A stretch of 64,000 nt of DNA from the NCBI RefSeq assembly GCF_000145275.1, contig NC_014393.1, positions 4,464,001 to 4,528,000 of the forward strand. Direction: 5' to 3'. A program made the translations under genes and the position numbers. This document shows, in pieces, positions 8,507 to 17,228 of the stretch. How positions within the stretch are numbered: the first letter of the stretch is position 1; every line of letters begins with the position of its first letter. The notes under the pieces are model-generated. The model saw only the letters and a list, made by a program, of their open reading frames with translations, had not been told where the DNA came from and ran no database searches. This DNA comes from Clostridium cellulovorans 743B. GTDB lineage: Bacteria > Bacillota > Clostridia > Clostridiales > Clostridiaceae.

Positions 8507-8829
8507 GATTGTGTTAAATATCATATTTACCTTCGAAATTTTGTATAAGTCTACAAATCTTTCTTGTTAAACGTTTCCCCGAATACATAACATTAATATT
8601 TTACCATATTGGAGGTTTTTCAAGCAATAATATCCTTAAAATTCATAGAAATTTATCTCCTTTTTATCTATTGTACATTATATTTACATTAATTTTATTA
8701 ACTAACTATAAACTAAATTATTCACAAAAACTCAGGTAGTTTACTGTTACTATCTAATTATATTTCATAATTATTAATTTTGACCCTTTATTTCCTATAC
8801 CTTGACTAATATCCATTTAGATCTATAAT
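8507..8829. other. Intergenic gap between ptsI promoter and cwlD
   Basis: No open reading frame, repeat or strong hairpin was seen in this 323-base AT-rich stretch. A short palindrome AAACGTTT at about 8569-8576 is the only notable motif, and it is too short to assign. Confidence 0.5.
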
Positions 8830-9504
8830 TTATTGTAAATCTTTCTGTCTTTCTACATAATTATCTATAGCTGCTTTTATTGCCTTGGAAATTTTTCGTT
8901 GATATTCCTCGTTATTTAGCTTTTGTGCTTCTTCAGGATTAGATAAAAAACCACACTCAACAAGGACATCTGCTCTATCTGTAGGATTTCTTAATATTAT
9001 ATAAGAATTTTTTGCATCTTTTGCAAATCTCTTCTTTGTTATTTCTAAATCTGCTTCTAGATATTTTTGAATCACCTCCGCCAAGAGTTTACTTTTAATA
9101 TTTGAAGCATACCATACTTGTGGACCTTTAACATAAACTTCTGGGAATGCATTTAAGTGTATACTTATAAAAATATCACATTCAGTTGAATTCTTCATTT
9201 CGCATCTGGCATGTAGATCCTGCAACTTTTCTGACCTTACAGAAGAATCCTGTGTATGCAAAGAAATATCCTCAGTTCTTGTCATATGTACCTTATATCC
9301 ACCTTCCTCTAAGCATTCCTTAAGAAAAGTTCCAATCTTCAAATTTATATGTTTCTCAAGAAGCCCCTCAGCACTTTTCGCACCTCCATCCAAACCTCCA
9401 TGACCTGGATCTATAAGTATCGTTATATCCTTTGCTTCTACCATTCCAACACAAAAAAACATAATAGATAAAGCTATTAGTATTGTCTTTATAAAGTGTC
9501 TCAT
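8830..9504 (-). CDS. cwlD: Germination N-acetylmuramoyl-L-alanine amidase
   Basis: CwlD removes peptide side chains from muramic acid during spore cortex synthesis, the first step toward muramic delta-lactam, which germination enzymes need. The 224-residue product starts at ATG 9504 with GGGAG nine bases upstream; a GTG at 9522 would swallow that site. An N-terminal hydrophobic segment (about 7-24) targets it across the membrane. It is an Amidase_3 domain with zinc ligands His35 (in GHGG), Glu50 and His116 (SIHLNA), and the catalytic Glu183 in LVECGF. The size and single-domain layout match CwlD rather than large autolysins. Confidence 0.93.
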   Translation of the reverse strand: MRHFIKTILIALSIMFFCVGMVEAKDITILIDPGHGGLDGGAKSAEGLLEKHINLKIGTFLKECLEEGGYKVHMTRTEDISLHTQDSSVRSEKLQDLHARCEMKNSTECDIFISIHLNAFPEVYVKGPQVWYASNIKSKLLAEVIQKYLEADLEITKKRFAKDAKNSYIILRNPTDRADVLVECGFLSNPEEAQKLNNEEYQRKISKAIKAAIDNYVERQKDLQ

Positions 9505-9842
9505 CACTTTTGCTCCCTTCACATTAAAAGTTAATTATTAAATAGTATCTCAATAATAAAGGTTTTTTACGCATAAAAAGTCTTATCTTAAGCGATGGTA
9601 TTTATATATAAGTTCCACTAATATATCTACGTTAAGTTTATATATAGTTCATAAAGGCAATATATAAACTTAATCGAAACATTTATATTAAAAAATTCCC
9701 AAACCATTTCAGCTTGGGAATTTCATATTTATAATTTTCCATTACCTTATATACAAATATTATCTAAAAACATTAACTTGTCTTATACCCAAAGTTTCAA
9801 TAGGAAATCAAACTTGTCCATTGGAATTCTCTTGCATTAATA
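9505..9842. other. Intergenic gap between cwlD and citrate synthase
   Basis: No gene was seen. A perfect 13-bp inverted repeat (9633-9645 with 9660-9672, arm TAAGTTTATATAT) lies upstream of cwlD and could be an operator or a weak hairpin. The citrate synthase terminator lies at 9688-9723. I could not recognise a convincing SigE or SigG promoter for cwlD. Confidence 0.5.
9688..9723 (-). terminator. Terminator downstream of citrate synthase
   Basis: On the minus strand AAATTCCCAA (9723-9714) pairs with TTGGGAATTT (9702-9693) through 10 bp, followed by a T-run. It lies about 120 bases after the citrate synthase stop codon. Confidence 0.75.
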
Positions 9843-11216
9843 TTAATCAAAAGTTCTATCATCGATTTCAATATAATTCTTCTCTGAAACAATACTTTCA
9901 TATGCTGGTCTAATAATCTTATCCATATTAATAAGTTCTTCAAGACGATGAGCACTCCATCCAACTATTCTAGCCATAGCAAAAATAGGTGTATATAGTT
10001 CAAGTGGAATATCTAACATACTATAAACCAATCCGCTATAGAAATCAACATTAGGGCTAACCCCTTTATAGATACGTCTTTTTTCAGCAATTACCTCTGG
10101 TGCTAATTTTTCTATCATAGAATAAAGCTTAAAATCATCATTCTTGCCTTTTTCTTCAGCTAATTTTTCAACAAAGTTTCTAAAAATTCTTTCTCTTGGA
10201 TCTGATAAGGAATAAACAGCGTGTCCCATACCGTATATTAAACCACTTTTATCAAATGCTTGCTTATCAACAATCTTTTCTAAATATTCCTTTACAGCTA
10301 CTTCATCAGATAAATCTCCAACATGTGCTTTTATATCAGATATCATTTCAACAACCTTGATGTTCGCTCCACCATGTTTTGGTCCTTTTAAAGATGATAA
10401 AGATGCAGCAACAACTGAATAAGTATCGGAACCAGAAGAAGATACAACTCTTGCAGTAAATGTAGAGTTATTACCACCGCCATGTTCCATATGAAGAATT
10501 AAAGCGATATCAAGGACTTTTGCTTCAAGTTCTGTATACTTTTTATCTGGTCGTAACATTCTTAATATATTCTCTGCCATAGAAAGATTTTCATCTGGTC
10601 TATGAATATAAAAACTATCATCACATGCATAATAATTGTATGCATGATAACCATACACAGCAAGCATTGGGAATACACTTATAAGCTTTAAACATTGAGA
10701 AAGAACATTACTAATGCTTAAATCTGATACTTTATCATCATATGAAGCTAATGTTAGTACACTCTTAGTTAAGGAATTCATAATATCTTTACTTGGTGCT
10801 TTCATAATAACATCTCTTGTAAAGTTTGTTGGAAGATGTCTACTTGCAGTTAATATTTTTTTAAATTCTTTTAGTTGTGAAGAATTTGGCAACTCTCCAA
10901 ATAGCAGTAGGTATGTAATTTCTTCAAACCCAAATCTGTTGCCTTTATTAATTCCCTTTATTAAATCTGTTATATTATAGCCCCTGTATAGCAACTTACC
11001 ATCACAAGGCATCATTGTCCCATTTTTCTCTTCATAAGCTTGGATTAACGAGATATTAGTCAGTCCTGATAAGACTCCTTTACCGTTATTATCTCTTAAT
11101 CCCCTTTTAACCCCATATTCATCATATAATTCACTATTAATATGCCCATTTTCTTTGCATACTTGGCCGTATTTGTCTGTAAATTGTTTTAATTGTTCTT
11201 TTTTTGTGTGTATCAT
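9843..11216 (-). CDS. gltA: Citrate synthase
   Basis: This enzyme condenses acetyl-CoA with oxaloacetate to form citrate. The 457-residue product starts at ATG 11216, with AGGTGGGG six bases upstream; the GTG at 11228 lies inside that site. The family's catalytic residues are present: His281 in GPKHGGAN, His332 in GMGHAVY and Asp391 in VDFYSG, plus HGGGNNSTF at about 245-253. It is longer than typical bacterial enzymes because of an extended N-terminus, a form seen in clostridia. A close relative could act on propionyl-CoA (methylcitrate synthase), but no prp genes are nearby. It stands alone, with its own terminator. Confidence 0.92.
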   Translation of the reverse strand: MIHTKKEQLKQFTDKYGQVCKENGHINSELYDEYGVKRGLRDNNGKGVLSGLTNISLIQAYEEKNGTMMPCDGKLLYRGYNITDLIKGINKGNRFGFEEITYLLLFGELPNSSQLKEFKKILTASRHLPTNFTRDVIMKAPSKDIMNSLTKSVLTLASYDDKVSDLSISNVLSQCLKLISVFPMLAVYGYHAYNYYACDDSFYIHRPDENLSMAENILRMLRPDKKYTELEAKVLDIALILHMEHGGGNNSTFTARVVSSSGSDTYSVVAASLSSLKGPKHGGANIKVVEMISDIKAHVGDLSDEVAVKEYLEKIVDKQAFDKSGLIYGMGHAVYSLSDPRERIFRNFVEKLAEEKGKNDDFKLYSMIEKLAPEVIAEKRRIYKGVSPNVDFYSGLVYSMLDIPLELYTPIFAMARIVGWSAHRLEELINMDKIIRPAYESIVSEKNYIEIDDRTFD

Positions 11217-11549
11217 TTTTAGCCCCACCTTTTTCTATACTATATCTTATTATCATTCATCCTATTATCAGACATAAAATACTTTCAACCATATCTTTAT
11301 TTTTATTCACTATATTTATATATTATACAATACACTATCCTATGAGTTTTGTACACCTTCCCTTGGTAAAGTTTTCAATTAAATGAAAATTTATCATTTT
11401 ATTTTCACTTATCATATCTATAAAAATTTATATAACCCTAAAATGAAGATTTTTGTTCTACTATAAAAGTTCAAAAATCCAAAATTGAAGAAATTTTGTT
11501 GTGATATTATTTTTTGCCTTCTATCTCTTTATACTATTTTAATGCATAA
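11217..11549. other. Intergenic gap upstream of citrate synthase
   Basis: Very AT-rich, with no credible gene (a 60-codon plus-strand frame has no coding character). A TATAAT on the minus strand (11327-11322) may be the citrate synthase -10, but the -35 is weak. Confidence 0.4.
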
Positions 11550-11759
11550 TTAATCAAAATAAAATAAATCTTCAAATTTTTTATCTAAAGCTATACAAAA
11601 TATTAACGCTAATTTAGCAGTAGGATTAAAGTGTCCTGTTTCAATAGAACTGATGGTCTGCCTTGATACTCCAACCATCCTTGCTAACTCTCCTTGAGAA
11701 ATATTTTTTTCTGCTCTTGCCACCTTTAATCTATTTTTCAATATTAATTCTTCGCTCAT
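11550..11759 (-). CDS. Small XRE-family transcriptional regulator
   Basis: A 69-residue protein that is essentially one Cro/C1-type helix-turn-helix (about 10-62), with the typical SQGELARMVGVSRQTISSIE at 21-40. The ATG at 11759 follows AGGTGAT; a GTG at 11768 is in frame but has no ribosome binding site. It is the second gene of a pair with a small membrane protein, whose stop codon lies 5 bases upstream. Such pairs of short XRE regulators (YvaO/Xre-like) and three-helix membrane proteins are common in Firmicutes. The target is probably its own promoter, which is an inference. Confidence 0.9.
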   Translation of the reverse strand: MSEELILKNRLKVARAEKNISQGELARMVGVSRQTISSIETGHFNPTAKLALIFCIALDKKFEDLFYFD

Positions 11760-11764
11760 ATTTA

Positions 11765-12070
11765 TCACCTTATTAAAAAGTACCCAATAAAGCTGAGAAT
11801 AACAGTTATCGCAGTAAAAATTCCTACTATAAGGTATTTCTTTTCTCCTATTTTTTTATATTGATAAAAGTTACTTGCAGAAAGATATGCAAAAATGATA
11901 ATACCAAATTCATAGAAGCTTTGACCTTCTATAGCTTTTATAATACTGAATATAAAACATAGTATTACAACGACTATTGCCCCAAAACCAAAAGACTGAC
12001 TTAACACTTGTTGCTCTCTTTCATCTATACCTTCATTTTTTACTCTTGCCAGGATTTCTTCTTTATTCAT
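11765..12070 (-). CDS. Small three-helix membrane protein
   Basis: A 101-residue protein starting at ATG 12070, preceded by GGAGGT. A charged N-terminal tail with DEREQQ (about 16-21) precedes three predicted membrane helices at about 27-46, 52-70 and 78-100. It resembles the DUF6442-like group usually encoded next to a small XRE regulator, as here; I recall the group by its layout and have not checked it. The function is unknown. A promoter lies directly upstream, so this gene heads the two-gene operon. Confidence 0.8.
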   Translation of the reverse strand: MNKEEILARVKNEGIDEREQQVLSQSFGFGAIVVVILCFIFSIIKAIEGQSFYEFGIIIFAYLSASNFYQYKKIGEKKYLIVGIFTAITVILSFIGYFLIR

Positions 12071-12098
12071 GTTGGCACCTCCATGATATACTATATAC

Positions 12099-12128
12099 AT
12101 CTTAACATATATTCCCATGTATTGTCAA
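12099..12128 (-). promoter_or_regulatory. Promoter of the membrane protein/XRE operon
   Basis: TTGACA (12128-12123) and TAAGAT (12104-12099) on the minus strand are 18 bp apart. AT-rich dyads in and after the -10 (ATATACTATAT) could be the XRE operator. Confidence 0.65.
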
Positions 12129-12183
12129 GTTTTATTGTCATTTTTATTATATAACTTTACATTCTTATTACAATACTTTGCAA

Positions 12184-12266
12184 GCCTAATAGCATGGATT
12201 TTCATTTTACAATTAAGGTTTTACAATTAAGGGCCTAATAGCATGGATTTTCATTTTACAATTAAG
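12184..12266. repeat. 34-bp direct repeat with a nested 14-bp tandem repeat
   Basis: Bases 12184-12217 recur exactly at 12233-12266, at a 49-bp period; each copy begins GCCTAATAGCATGG. The unit's 3' part, TTTTACAATTAAGG, is itself duplicated head to tail (12205-12218 and 12219-12232) and appears a third time at 12254. It is non-coding. It could be a trace of slippage, or the remnant of an element end. Confidence 0.85.
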
Positions 12267-12418
12267 AAATCAAATACCACTGGTGAATTGGAAAGTAATC
12301 TTTAAAACTGAGAATTAATGAAATTAAAAAGAGATGCCAAAAGTCTATTAACATATTGAAACATATATTCTTCATTCTAACACCAATGTTTTAAGGATAA
12401 ATGTTTAAATAAAACTAG

Positions 12419-12452
12419 AGCAACAAAAAGATTGGTTCTTCACCAATCTTTT
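12419..12452 (-). terminator. Terminator downstream of the aldo/keto reductase
   Basis: Arms 12426-12436 and 12442-12452 pair over 11 bp (AAAAGATTGGT). On the minus strand the stem runs into TTTTTGTTG. It lies about 157 bases after the reductase stop. Confidence 0.75.
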
Positions 12453-12608
12453 GTAATCTAGAATACAACCTCCTGAGTACTTATATTTAATCAATATTGT
12501 ATAAATAAAATGGACTTGAAGGGTTGTAATTCGATTTTTAATTTAGGATCTTATAATTAGTATACTATTTTGCAATAATCACGCTCATTATGTTTACTAA
12601 AATTTAAT

Positions 12609-13586
12609 TTAACCTACATGCCTTTCAAAAGGATGATAGTTCAATATTTTTTCAATTTCAGCCATAGCATCTTTAGGAATTTCAAATCCACTTGCAACAA
12701 TATTATTTTTTAACTGTTCTGGCTTTGTAGCACCTGTAATTACACTACTTATACTAGGCTTATTTAAAATCCATGCAAGTGCTAATACTGACATGTTAGT
12801 ACCAATCTCTTCTGCTATCTTACTTAACTTTTCTACTTTATCTAAATTCTCATCTGTAAGTAATTGATTAATTTGTTTATCTGGTTGATGAGTTGCTCTA
12901 GAACCTTCTGGAATTTTCAACCCTTTTTTATACTTTCCTGTGAGCAATCCTTGAGCTAATGGTGAAAAAGGAACAATTCCTATTCCATTTTCTTCACATA
13001 CACTGATAATCTCATCCTCTATATATCTATCTACCATATTATACTGAGGTTGAATAACAGACAATGGTCGAAGTCCTAGTTCTTTTATTATTCCAACAGC
13101 TTTATTCAGCCTAGCAGCACTCCACTCTTCACTTACGCCATAGTAAAGCACTTTTCCTTTTGCAACTAGATCACTCAATGCTTGAAGCGTTTCCTCCATA
13201 GGAGTTGTATTGTCAAATCTATGACAAAAATACATATCTATATAATCCATCTTCATATTTTTAAGGGTTTTATCTATTTGATCAAAAATATGTTTTCTTG
13301 AGAGTCCCCAATCATTAGCTCCAGGTCCAGTAGGAAAAAACACCTTACTTGATACTACATATGAGCTTCTAGGATATTCCTTCAAGACATCTCCCAAGAA
13401 ACGTTCTGCTTCTCCACCACTGTATGCATCAGCACAATCAAAAAAGTTTACTCCATTATCGTAGGCTAATTTGATAGTTTCTTTTGCTAAATTTATTGAT
13501 TCAGTTCCATATAAACTTGTCATCCAACTTCCCAAAGACACTTCACTTACTTTTAATCCCCATTTTCCAAGATTACGATATTTCAT
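12609..13586 (-). CDS. Aldo/keto reductase (voltage-gated K-channel beta-like, AKR6 type)
   Basis: A 325-residue NADPH-dependent oxidoreductase with a TIM-barrel fold that reduces aldehydes or ketones. The catalytic tetrad is visible: Asp50, Tyr55 (DCADAYSGG), Lys81 and His122 (CHRFD). SVITGATKPEQLKNN near the C-terminus is the typical cofactor-binding segment of this group. The physiological substrate is unknown; relatives detoxify reactive aldehydes. It is transcribed divergently from a MerR regulator, and its promoter has the 19-bp spacer and dyad typical of MerR-activated genes, so control by that neighbour is likely. Confidence 0.92.
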   Translation of the reverse strand: MKYRNLGKWGLKVSEVSLGSWMTSLYGTESINLAKETIKLAYDNGVNFFDCADAYSGGEAERFLGDVLKEYPRSSYVVSSKVFFPTGPGANDWGLSRKHIFDQIDKTLKNMKMDYIDMYFCHRFDNTTPMEETLQALSDLVAKGKVLYYGVSEEWSAARLNKAVGIIKELGLRPLSVIQPQYNMVDRYIEDEIISVCEENGIGIVPFSPLAQGLLTGKYKKGLKIPEGSRATHQPDKQINQLLTDENLDKVEKLSKIAEEIGTNMSVLALAWILNKPSISSVITGATKPEQLKNNIVASGFEIPKDAMAEIEKILNYHPFERHVG

Positions 13587-13632
13587 TTGCCATTACCTCC
13601 TAAACACATTTTAATCAACCTTGACAAATCCT

Positions 13633-13663
13633 ATTATAAGTATTAAAGTTAACTTTAAGTCAA
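13633..13663 (-). promoter_or_regulatory. MerR-type promoter and operator of the aldo/keto reductase
   Basis: On the minus strand TTGACT (13663-13658) and TATAAT (13638-13633) are separated by 19 bp rather than 17. The spacer holds most of a perfect 16-bp palindrome, TTAAAGTTAACTTTAA, at 13643-13658. An over-long spacer with a central dyad is the signature of MerR-family activation by DNA untwisting. Confidence 0.85.
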
Positions 13664-13699
13664 TGTTTTATAAAATAAATTTTAGTTTAGGGGAATATT

Positions 13700-14077
13700 A
13701 TGGCATATACAATTAAACAAGCTGCCGAACTTACTAACTTAACACCATCAACTCTTAGATATTATGATAAAGAAGGGCTTATTCCTATTTTAAAACGTAC
13801 TCCTTCTGGGATACGTATCTTTGATGATATAGATATTAGTTGGATTAGCCTTATATGTTGTCTAAAAAACAGTGGTATGCCTATAGAGGAAATTAAATCT
13901 TTTATGGCTCTATGCCTTCAAGGAAAAAATGCTTGCGAAGATCGTAAAAAGGTTTTGGAAAAGCATAAAGAATCTATTGAGAGACAGATTCAAACACTTG
14001 AGCACAGCCTCAATACAATAAATTACAAAATTGATAATTATAAAGAGATAGGGATCTTCCACATAGATGGTCATTAA
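13700..14077 (+). CDS. MerR-family transcriptional regulator
   Basis: A 125-residue regulator with an N-terminal winged helix-turn-helix (about 3-70, including LTPSTLRYYDKEGLIP at 14-29) and a dimerising coiled coil at about 80-117. The short C-terminus has no large drug-binding domain. Cys53, Cys54, Cys72 and Cys79 could sense thiol-reactive aldehydes or oxidants, as in the AdhR/NmlR group, but this is inference. It is divergent from the aldo/keto reductase and shares the 113-base regulatory gap with it. A strong terminator follows. Confidence 0.93.
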   Translation: MAYTIKQAAELTNLTPSTLRYYDKEGLIPILKRTPSGIRIFDDIDISWISLICCLKNSGMPIEEIKSFMALCLQGKNACEDRKKVLEKHKESIERQIQTLEHSLNTINYKIDNYKEIGIFHIDGH

Positions 14078-14095
14078 GATTAATAATCTAACTTC

Positions 14096-14160
14096 AAAAG
14101 TCTTGGCTAAGATTAATATTCTTCTCATGGAGAATTCATTCTTAGCCAAGACTTTTTTTT
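14096..14160 (+). terminator. Terminator of the merR-type gene
   Basis: Outer arms 14096-14112 and 14140-14156 pair over about 17 bp (AAAAGTCTTGGCTAAGA). A smaller inner ATTCT/AGAAT stem occupies the loop, and eight T follow on the plus strand. Confidence 0.92.
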
Positions 14161-14318
14161 AATTTATCATCGTTCTTCTTATTTTCACTGTTTATATATG
14201 TTATAATATTGAAACTTCATTTAAACTTTATATGCATATTGAGAAATTAATATAGCCTATGAAGCTTCTTTATTGAAGTCTATATATATTATAATTATAC
14301 TTCAAATATATTTCTTAA

Positions 14319-15431
14319 CTACAAGATTATTTTAGTCACTATCCAAAGAAGTATAAGAAACATACTGTTCCACATAGTAAACTGAAACATATAACTACTC
14401 TTTTTCACATCTCTAACTTCACTAAAAAACTTATATGAAATCACACTAGCTAAGGAAGCAATCAAAGTTCCAAGTCCCCCAATATTTACTCCTCTTAAAA
14501 GTTCTATATATTCAGTTGTAAATCCTGATAAAAGTATCGTTGCTGGTACATTGCTGATTACCTGTGAAGAAATAATTCCTGCAACTAATTCATTTCCCTC
14601 CAATACTTGTGATAGAAATGTTGTTACACTTGTAAGTTGTTTCATATTCCCAATAAATAAAAAGAAAAATACAAAAGTAAGGAGAAGTCCATAATCTACC
14701 CTAAGAAACAATAATCTATCTACCAAGAATATAGTTGCAAGTACTATTACTAAAAGAATTTGATAGGGTAAAATCCTCAATACACATAGAATACATATTA
14801 TAAATAACACTGTATATATGATTTCTTGTTTCTTATCTCTGGCCATCAGATTTTTTTGACTATATTCCTCTATCGAAACATTTTTCCTACATATTAAAAT
14901 TACATACAGTATTATAAATGAAATACACCATAGTGGTAGCATTGCCAGAATAAATTGTCCTATGTCCATCTCTGCAGTTGAAAATAAATACAAGTTCTGA
15001 GGGTTTCCAATAGGAAGAAGCATACTACCAAGGTTTGCCGCAATAGTCTGCATTACAATAATAAACACCATTTTATCCTTCTGTCCAGCCATAGGTAAAA
15101 GCATAATAGTAAATGGTACAAAAGTAATCAGGGCTACGTCATTAGTGATCAACATAGAAGAAAAGAAACATATACCAATCAAAACAATTTCTAATTGCCT
15201 TGAATTCTCTATCCCCCTTAGAAGTACTTGTCCAAGCCTTTCAAATACACCGATTTTCTGCCACCCTTGTACTACACACATAAGCGCAAATAAAAGGGTC
15301 AATACGCGAAAATCTATATTTTCTATATATAATTTTGACGGTGGTACCAAAAACATCGTTACCGCTGCCAATAATCCTGATATACATAAAACAGTTTCAC
15401 TTTTTAGTCTTTTTAACATTATCTTTAGCAT
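14319..15431 (-). CDS. Ion-transporter-superfamily permease (ArsB/CitMHS-like)
   Basis: A 370-residue polytopic membrane protein with about ten predicted helices. Paired motifs typical of the ArsB/NhaD/CitM/DASS group are present: TNDVALITFVPFT (about 95-107) and SNVPATILLSGF (about 292-303), one in each half, plus IGNPQNLY (about 141-148). These form the two anion- or sodium-binding loops of this fold. It is shorter than the usual 420-450 residues. The substrate cannot be read from the sequence: arsenite, carboxylate and Na+/H+ exchange are all possible. There is no arsR or arsenate reductase nearby. GGAG lies about ten bases before the ATG. Confidence 0.82.
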   Translation of the reverse strand: MLKIMLKRLKSETVLCISGLLAAVTMFLVPPSKLYIENIDFRVLTLLFALMCVVQGWQKIGVFERLGQVLLRGIENSRQLEIVLIGICFFSSMLITNDVALITFVPFTIMLLPMAGQKDKMVFIIVMQTIAANLGSMLLPIGNPQNLYLFSTAEMDIGQFILAMLPLWCISFIILYVILICRKNVSIEEYSQKNLMARDKKQEIIYTVLFIICILCVLRILPYQILLVIVLATIFLVDRLLFLRVDYGLLLTFVFFFLFIGNMKQLTSVTTFLSQVLEGNELVAGIISSQVISNVPATILLSGFTTEYIELLRGVNIGGLGTLIASLASVISYKFFSEVRDVKKSSYMFQFTMWNSMFLILLWIVTKIIL

Positions 15432-15524
15432 TTTAATCTTTCTCCATTTTTGTAATCCTTATATAATATATCGCATTCATTTCAACAATGAATCAATTAT
15501 CACTCTGAAGTCTTGAATATGTAA

Positions 15525-15551
15525 TTTAGATAAGATCATTCTTTATCTAAA
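15525..15551 (-). terminator. Hairpin between the kinase-like gene and the permease
   Basis: TTTAGATAA (15525-15533) pairs perfectly with TTATCTAAA (15543-15551) across a 9-base loop, 14 bases after the kinase-like gene. The U-run on the minus strand is poor, so termination is uncertain. Confidence 0.45.
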
Positions 15552-15565
15552 GTTGTCCTTAAAAA

Positions 15566-16483
15566 TTAAAACCTTCTCACATTTTCAGAATACCACTTCG
15601 GAATTAATAATTTAAAGTTTTCATAATCCATCCTCGCCTTATAACATCGCTTTATCATTGCATTAATGTCATTTTTTCCAAACTTCACTGCCCATTCTAT
15701 AGAGAACAATGAGGCATGCGCAACATATATCTTTTGGATCTCCCAAAATTTCTTTGGTGGTTCTCCTCTAAAATATCCTTTTATCTGCCCTATAGCGAAA
15801 GGAATGCTTTGTTCAATAGTAAGAATTTGTATTTTGTAAAATTCTTCGTATCTATCTCCACATTCTAAGCGATTAAAATCTATAACACCAATTCTCTTAT
15901 CTAATGTATAAATCAAGTTACCTGGATGAAAATCTCCATGCTCATAGACAGGTTCTTCTATACAAGTTTTATGTATATTATCCTTTATAAACTTCACAAT
16001 GTATTCGTCATTAGGAATTCGATACAGAGAATCTTCGTATCGTTTTAACTGCTGAAGTTTCCTTCTTATTTTCGTTTCTTCTGGAAGATCTTCTTTATCA
16101 ACTTTAATGTTGTGTATAGACTTTAAAATTTCTCCGGCCTTAATTCCTAATTTAAACTGTTCTTCTTCATCTAATTTCGAAAGTACATTATCTAAAGCTG
16201 CCCCTTCAACCCAACTAAAAATCATATATACGTTTTTCCCATTATTACATATTCCAGAGGTAATTGCTTTAGACATTTCAAAATTCAGCTTATTATACTT
16301 TTTTATAATACGAAATTCGTTCTCTTTACTTTCGAATTTTTCTATAGAATTAATTCGTAATAAGTATTTACCTCCACCTTTGTCTTCTAAGTAAAATTTA
16401 ATATCATCAGACCAACCTTTGTTTATTTTTTCTATCTTAATCCAATCATCATAGTTAGGAATATCTTTTAAATCTATATACAT
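15566..16483 (-). CDS. APH-family small-molecule phosphotransferase
   Basis: A 305-residue protein of the aminoglycoside/choline kinase fold. The start is ATG 16483, with GGAGGGG upstream; an ATG at 16495 would include that site. The catalytic loop is HGDFHPGN (His182, Asp184, Asn189), and the metal-binding Asp202 lies in GVIDFNR. The N-lobe has the usual lysine-poor nucleotide-binding sheet (KYLLRIN). Members phosphorylate aminoglycosides, macrolides, choline, homoserine or sugars. The sequence alone does not say which, and I would not call it a resistance gene. It is transcribed alone, divergent from the DUF3237-like gene. Confidence 0.87.
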   Translation of the reverse strand: MYIDLKDIPNYDDWIKIEKINKGWSDDIKFYLEDKGGGKYLLRINSIEKFESKENEFRIIKKYNKLNFEMSKAITSGICNNGKNVYMIFSWVEGAALDNVLSKLDEEEQFKLGIKAGEILKSIHNIKVDKEDLPEETKIRRKLQQLKRYEDSLYRIPNDEYIVKFIKDNIHKTCIEEPVYEHGDFHPGNLIYTLDKRIGVIDFNRLECGDRYEEFYKIQILTIEQSIPFAIGQIKGYFRGEPPKKFWEIQKIYVAHASLFSIEWAVKFGKNDINAMIKRCYKARMDYENFKLLIPKWYSENVRRF

Positions 16484-16828
16484 AAACCCCTCCATTAAAA
16501 TATATCTATCTATAAATTAAAACCTACTGTAGAAATCTATATATTGCTTCTGCTTTTCTTATCAATAGCAATAATCTCCTTTAGTATCCTTGAATTCTAT
16601 AAAAAATTATTAAGATCAAAAGCCCCAAGAATATAAGAATTCTGAGACTCTATATACATTCAGTTTTAAATTGTGATAAATCTACCCATGTACTAGTTTT
16701 TAATACTTTACTAAGTATTTCTTTTCTATCTACTTTTATGTAATAACTACACATTAACATTGACACCAATTTAATATCCCATTAATATATAGGTATATGT
16801 TAATTTGACAACTTGGATGGTGTTTTTT
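16484..16828. other. Divergent intergenic region, kinase-like gene and DUF3237-like gene
   Basis: No gene was seen. A plus-strand promoter lies at 16760-16788. I could not identify a convincing minus-strand promoter for the kinase-like gene. Confidence 0.5.
16760..16788 (+). promoter_or_regulatory. Promoter of the DUF3237-like gene
   Basis: TTGACA (16760-16765) and TAATAT (16783-16788) are 17 bp apart, about 40 bases before the chosen start codon. Confidence 0.65.
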
Positions 16829-17212
16829 ATGGAACTATTATTAGCATTAAATATAAAGCTTTTTAACCCTTACGAAGTTGATAACACAGCATTAAAAATA
16901 GTTATGATCCCGTTCACCGGATTTTCTCAAGGAAAATATTTTAACGGTGAAATCATAGGAACAGGTGTTGATACTCAAAAAATATACAATAACGGCAATT
17001 CACATTATTCTGCTAGATATATGTTAGCTGGCACAGATTATACAAATACTCAATGTAAAATTTTTATAGAAAACAATGGGACCAGCTTAGATAGCTGTAT
17101 TCCAACAATAGTTACCGACAGTATAGCTCTATCTTCATGGCAAAATGCAGCTCTATTTTCAACTATTGAACCATCAAAAGACGGAATCATTGTAAAGATA
17201 TATAAAAACTAA
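16829..17212 (+). CDS. DUF3237-like protein
   Basis: The ATG at 16829 is preceded by GGATGGTG; an earlier TTG at 16805 lies within the leader and is less likely. The 127-residue product has the DUF3237 pattern: a GKYFNGEIIGTGVDTQ stretch, then SARYMLAGTDYTNTQCKIFI with the conserved ARY, and a closing DGIIVKIYKN strand. It is somewhat shorter than the usual 140-150 residues. These are small beta-barrel proteins of unknown function. It is convergent with, and only 16 bases from, the hydrolase gene, with no terminator visible between them. Confidence 0.7.
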   Translation: MELLLALNIKLFNPYEVDNTALKIVMIPFTGFSQGKYFNGEIIGTGVDTQKIYNNGNSHYSARYMLAGTDYTNTQCKIFIENNGTSLDSCIPTIVTDSIALSSWQNAALFSTIEPSKDGIIVKIYKN

Positions 17213-17228
17213 TTGAAACACACATTAA

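Larger units (their letters stand above)
12129..12608. other. Intergenic gap left of the aldo/keto reductase
   Basis: No coding sequence was seen in 480 bases. The stretch holds the direct repeat at 12184-12266 and a terminator at 12419-12452. The remainder is AT-rich without recognisable signals. Confidence 0.5.

Noticed and set aside
13910..14149. 79-codon minus-strand frame at the merR 3' end
   Set aside because: It spans the merR terminator and lies antisense to merR, with no ribosome binding site.
14319..15431. Calling the permease an arsenite pump
   Set aside because: The fold fits the wider ion-transporter superfamily, and no arsR, arsC or arsD is nearby.
15566..16483. Calling the APH-fold gene an aminoglycoside resistance gene
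   Set aside because: The motifs show only the kinase fold, and substrates vary widely. There is no resistance context.
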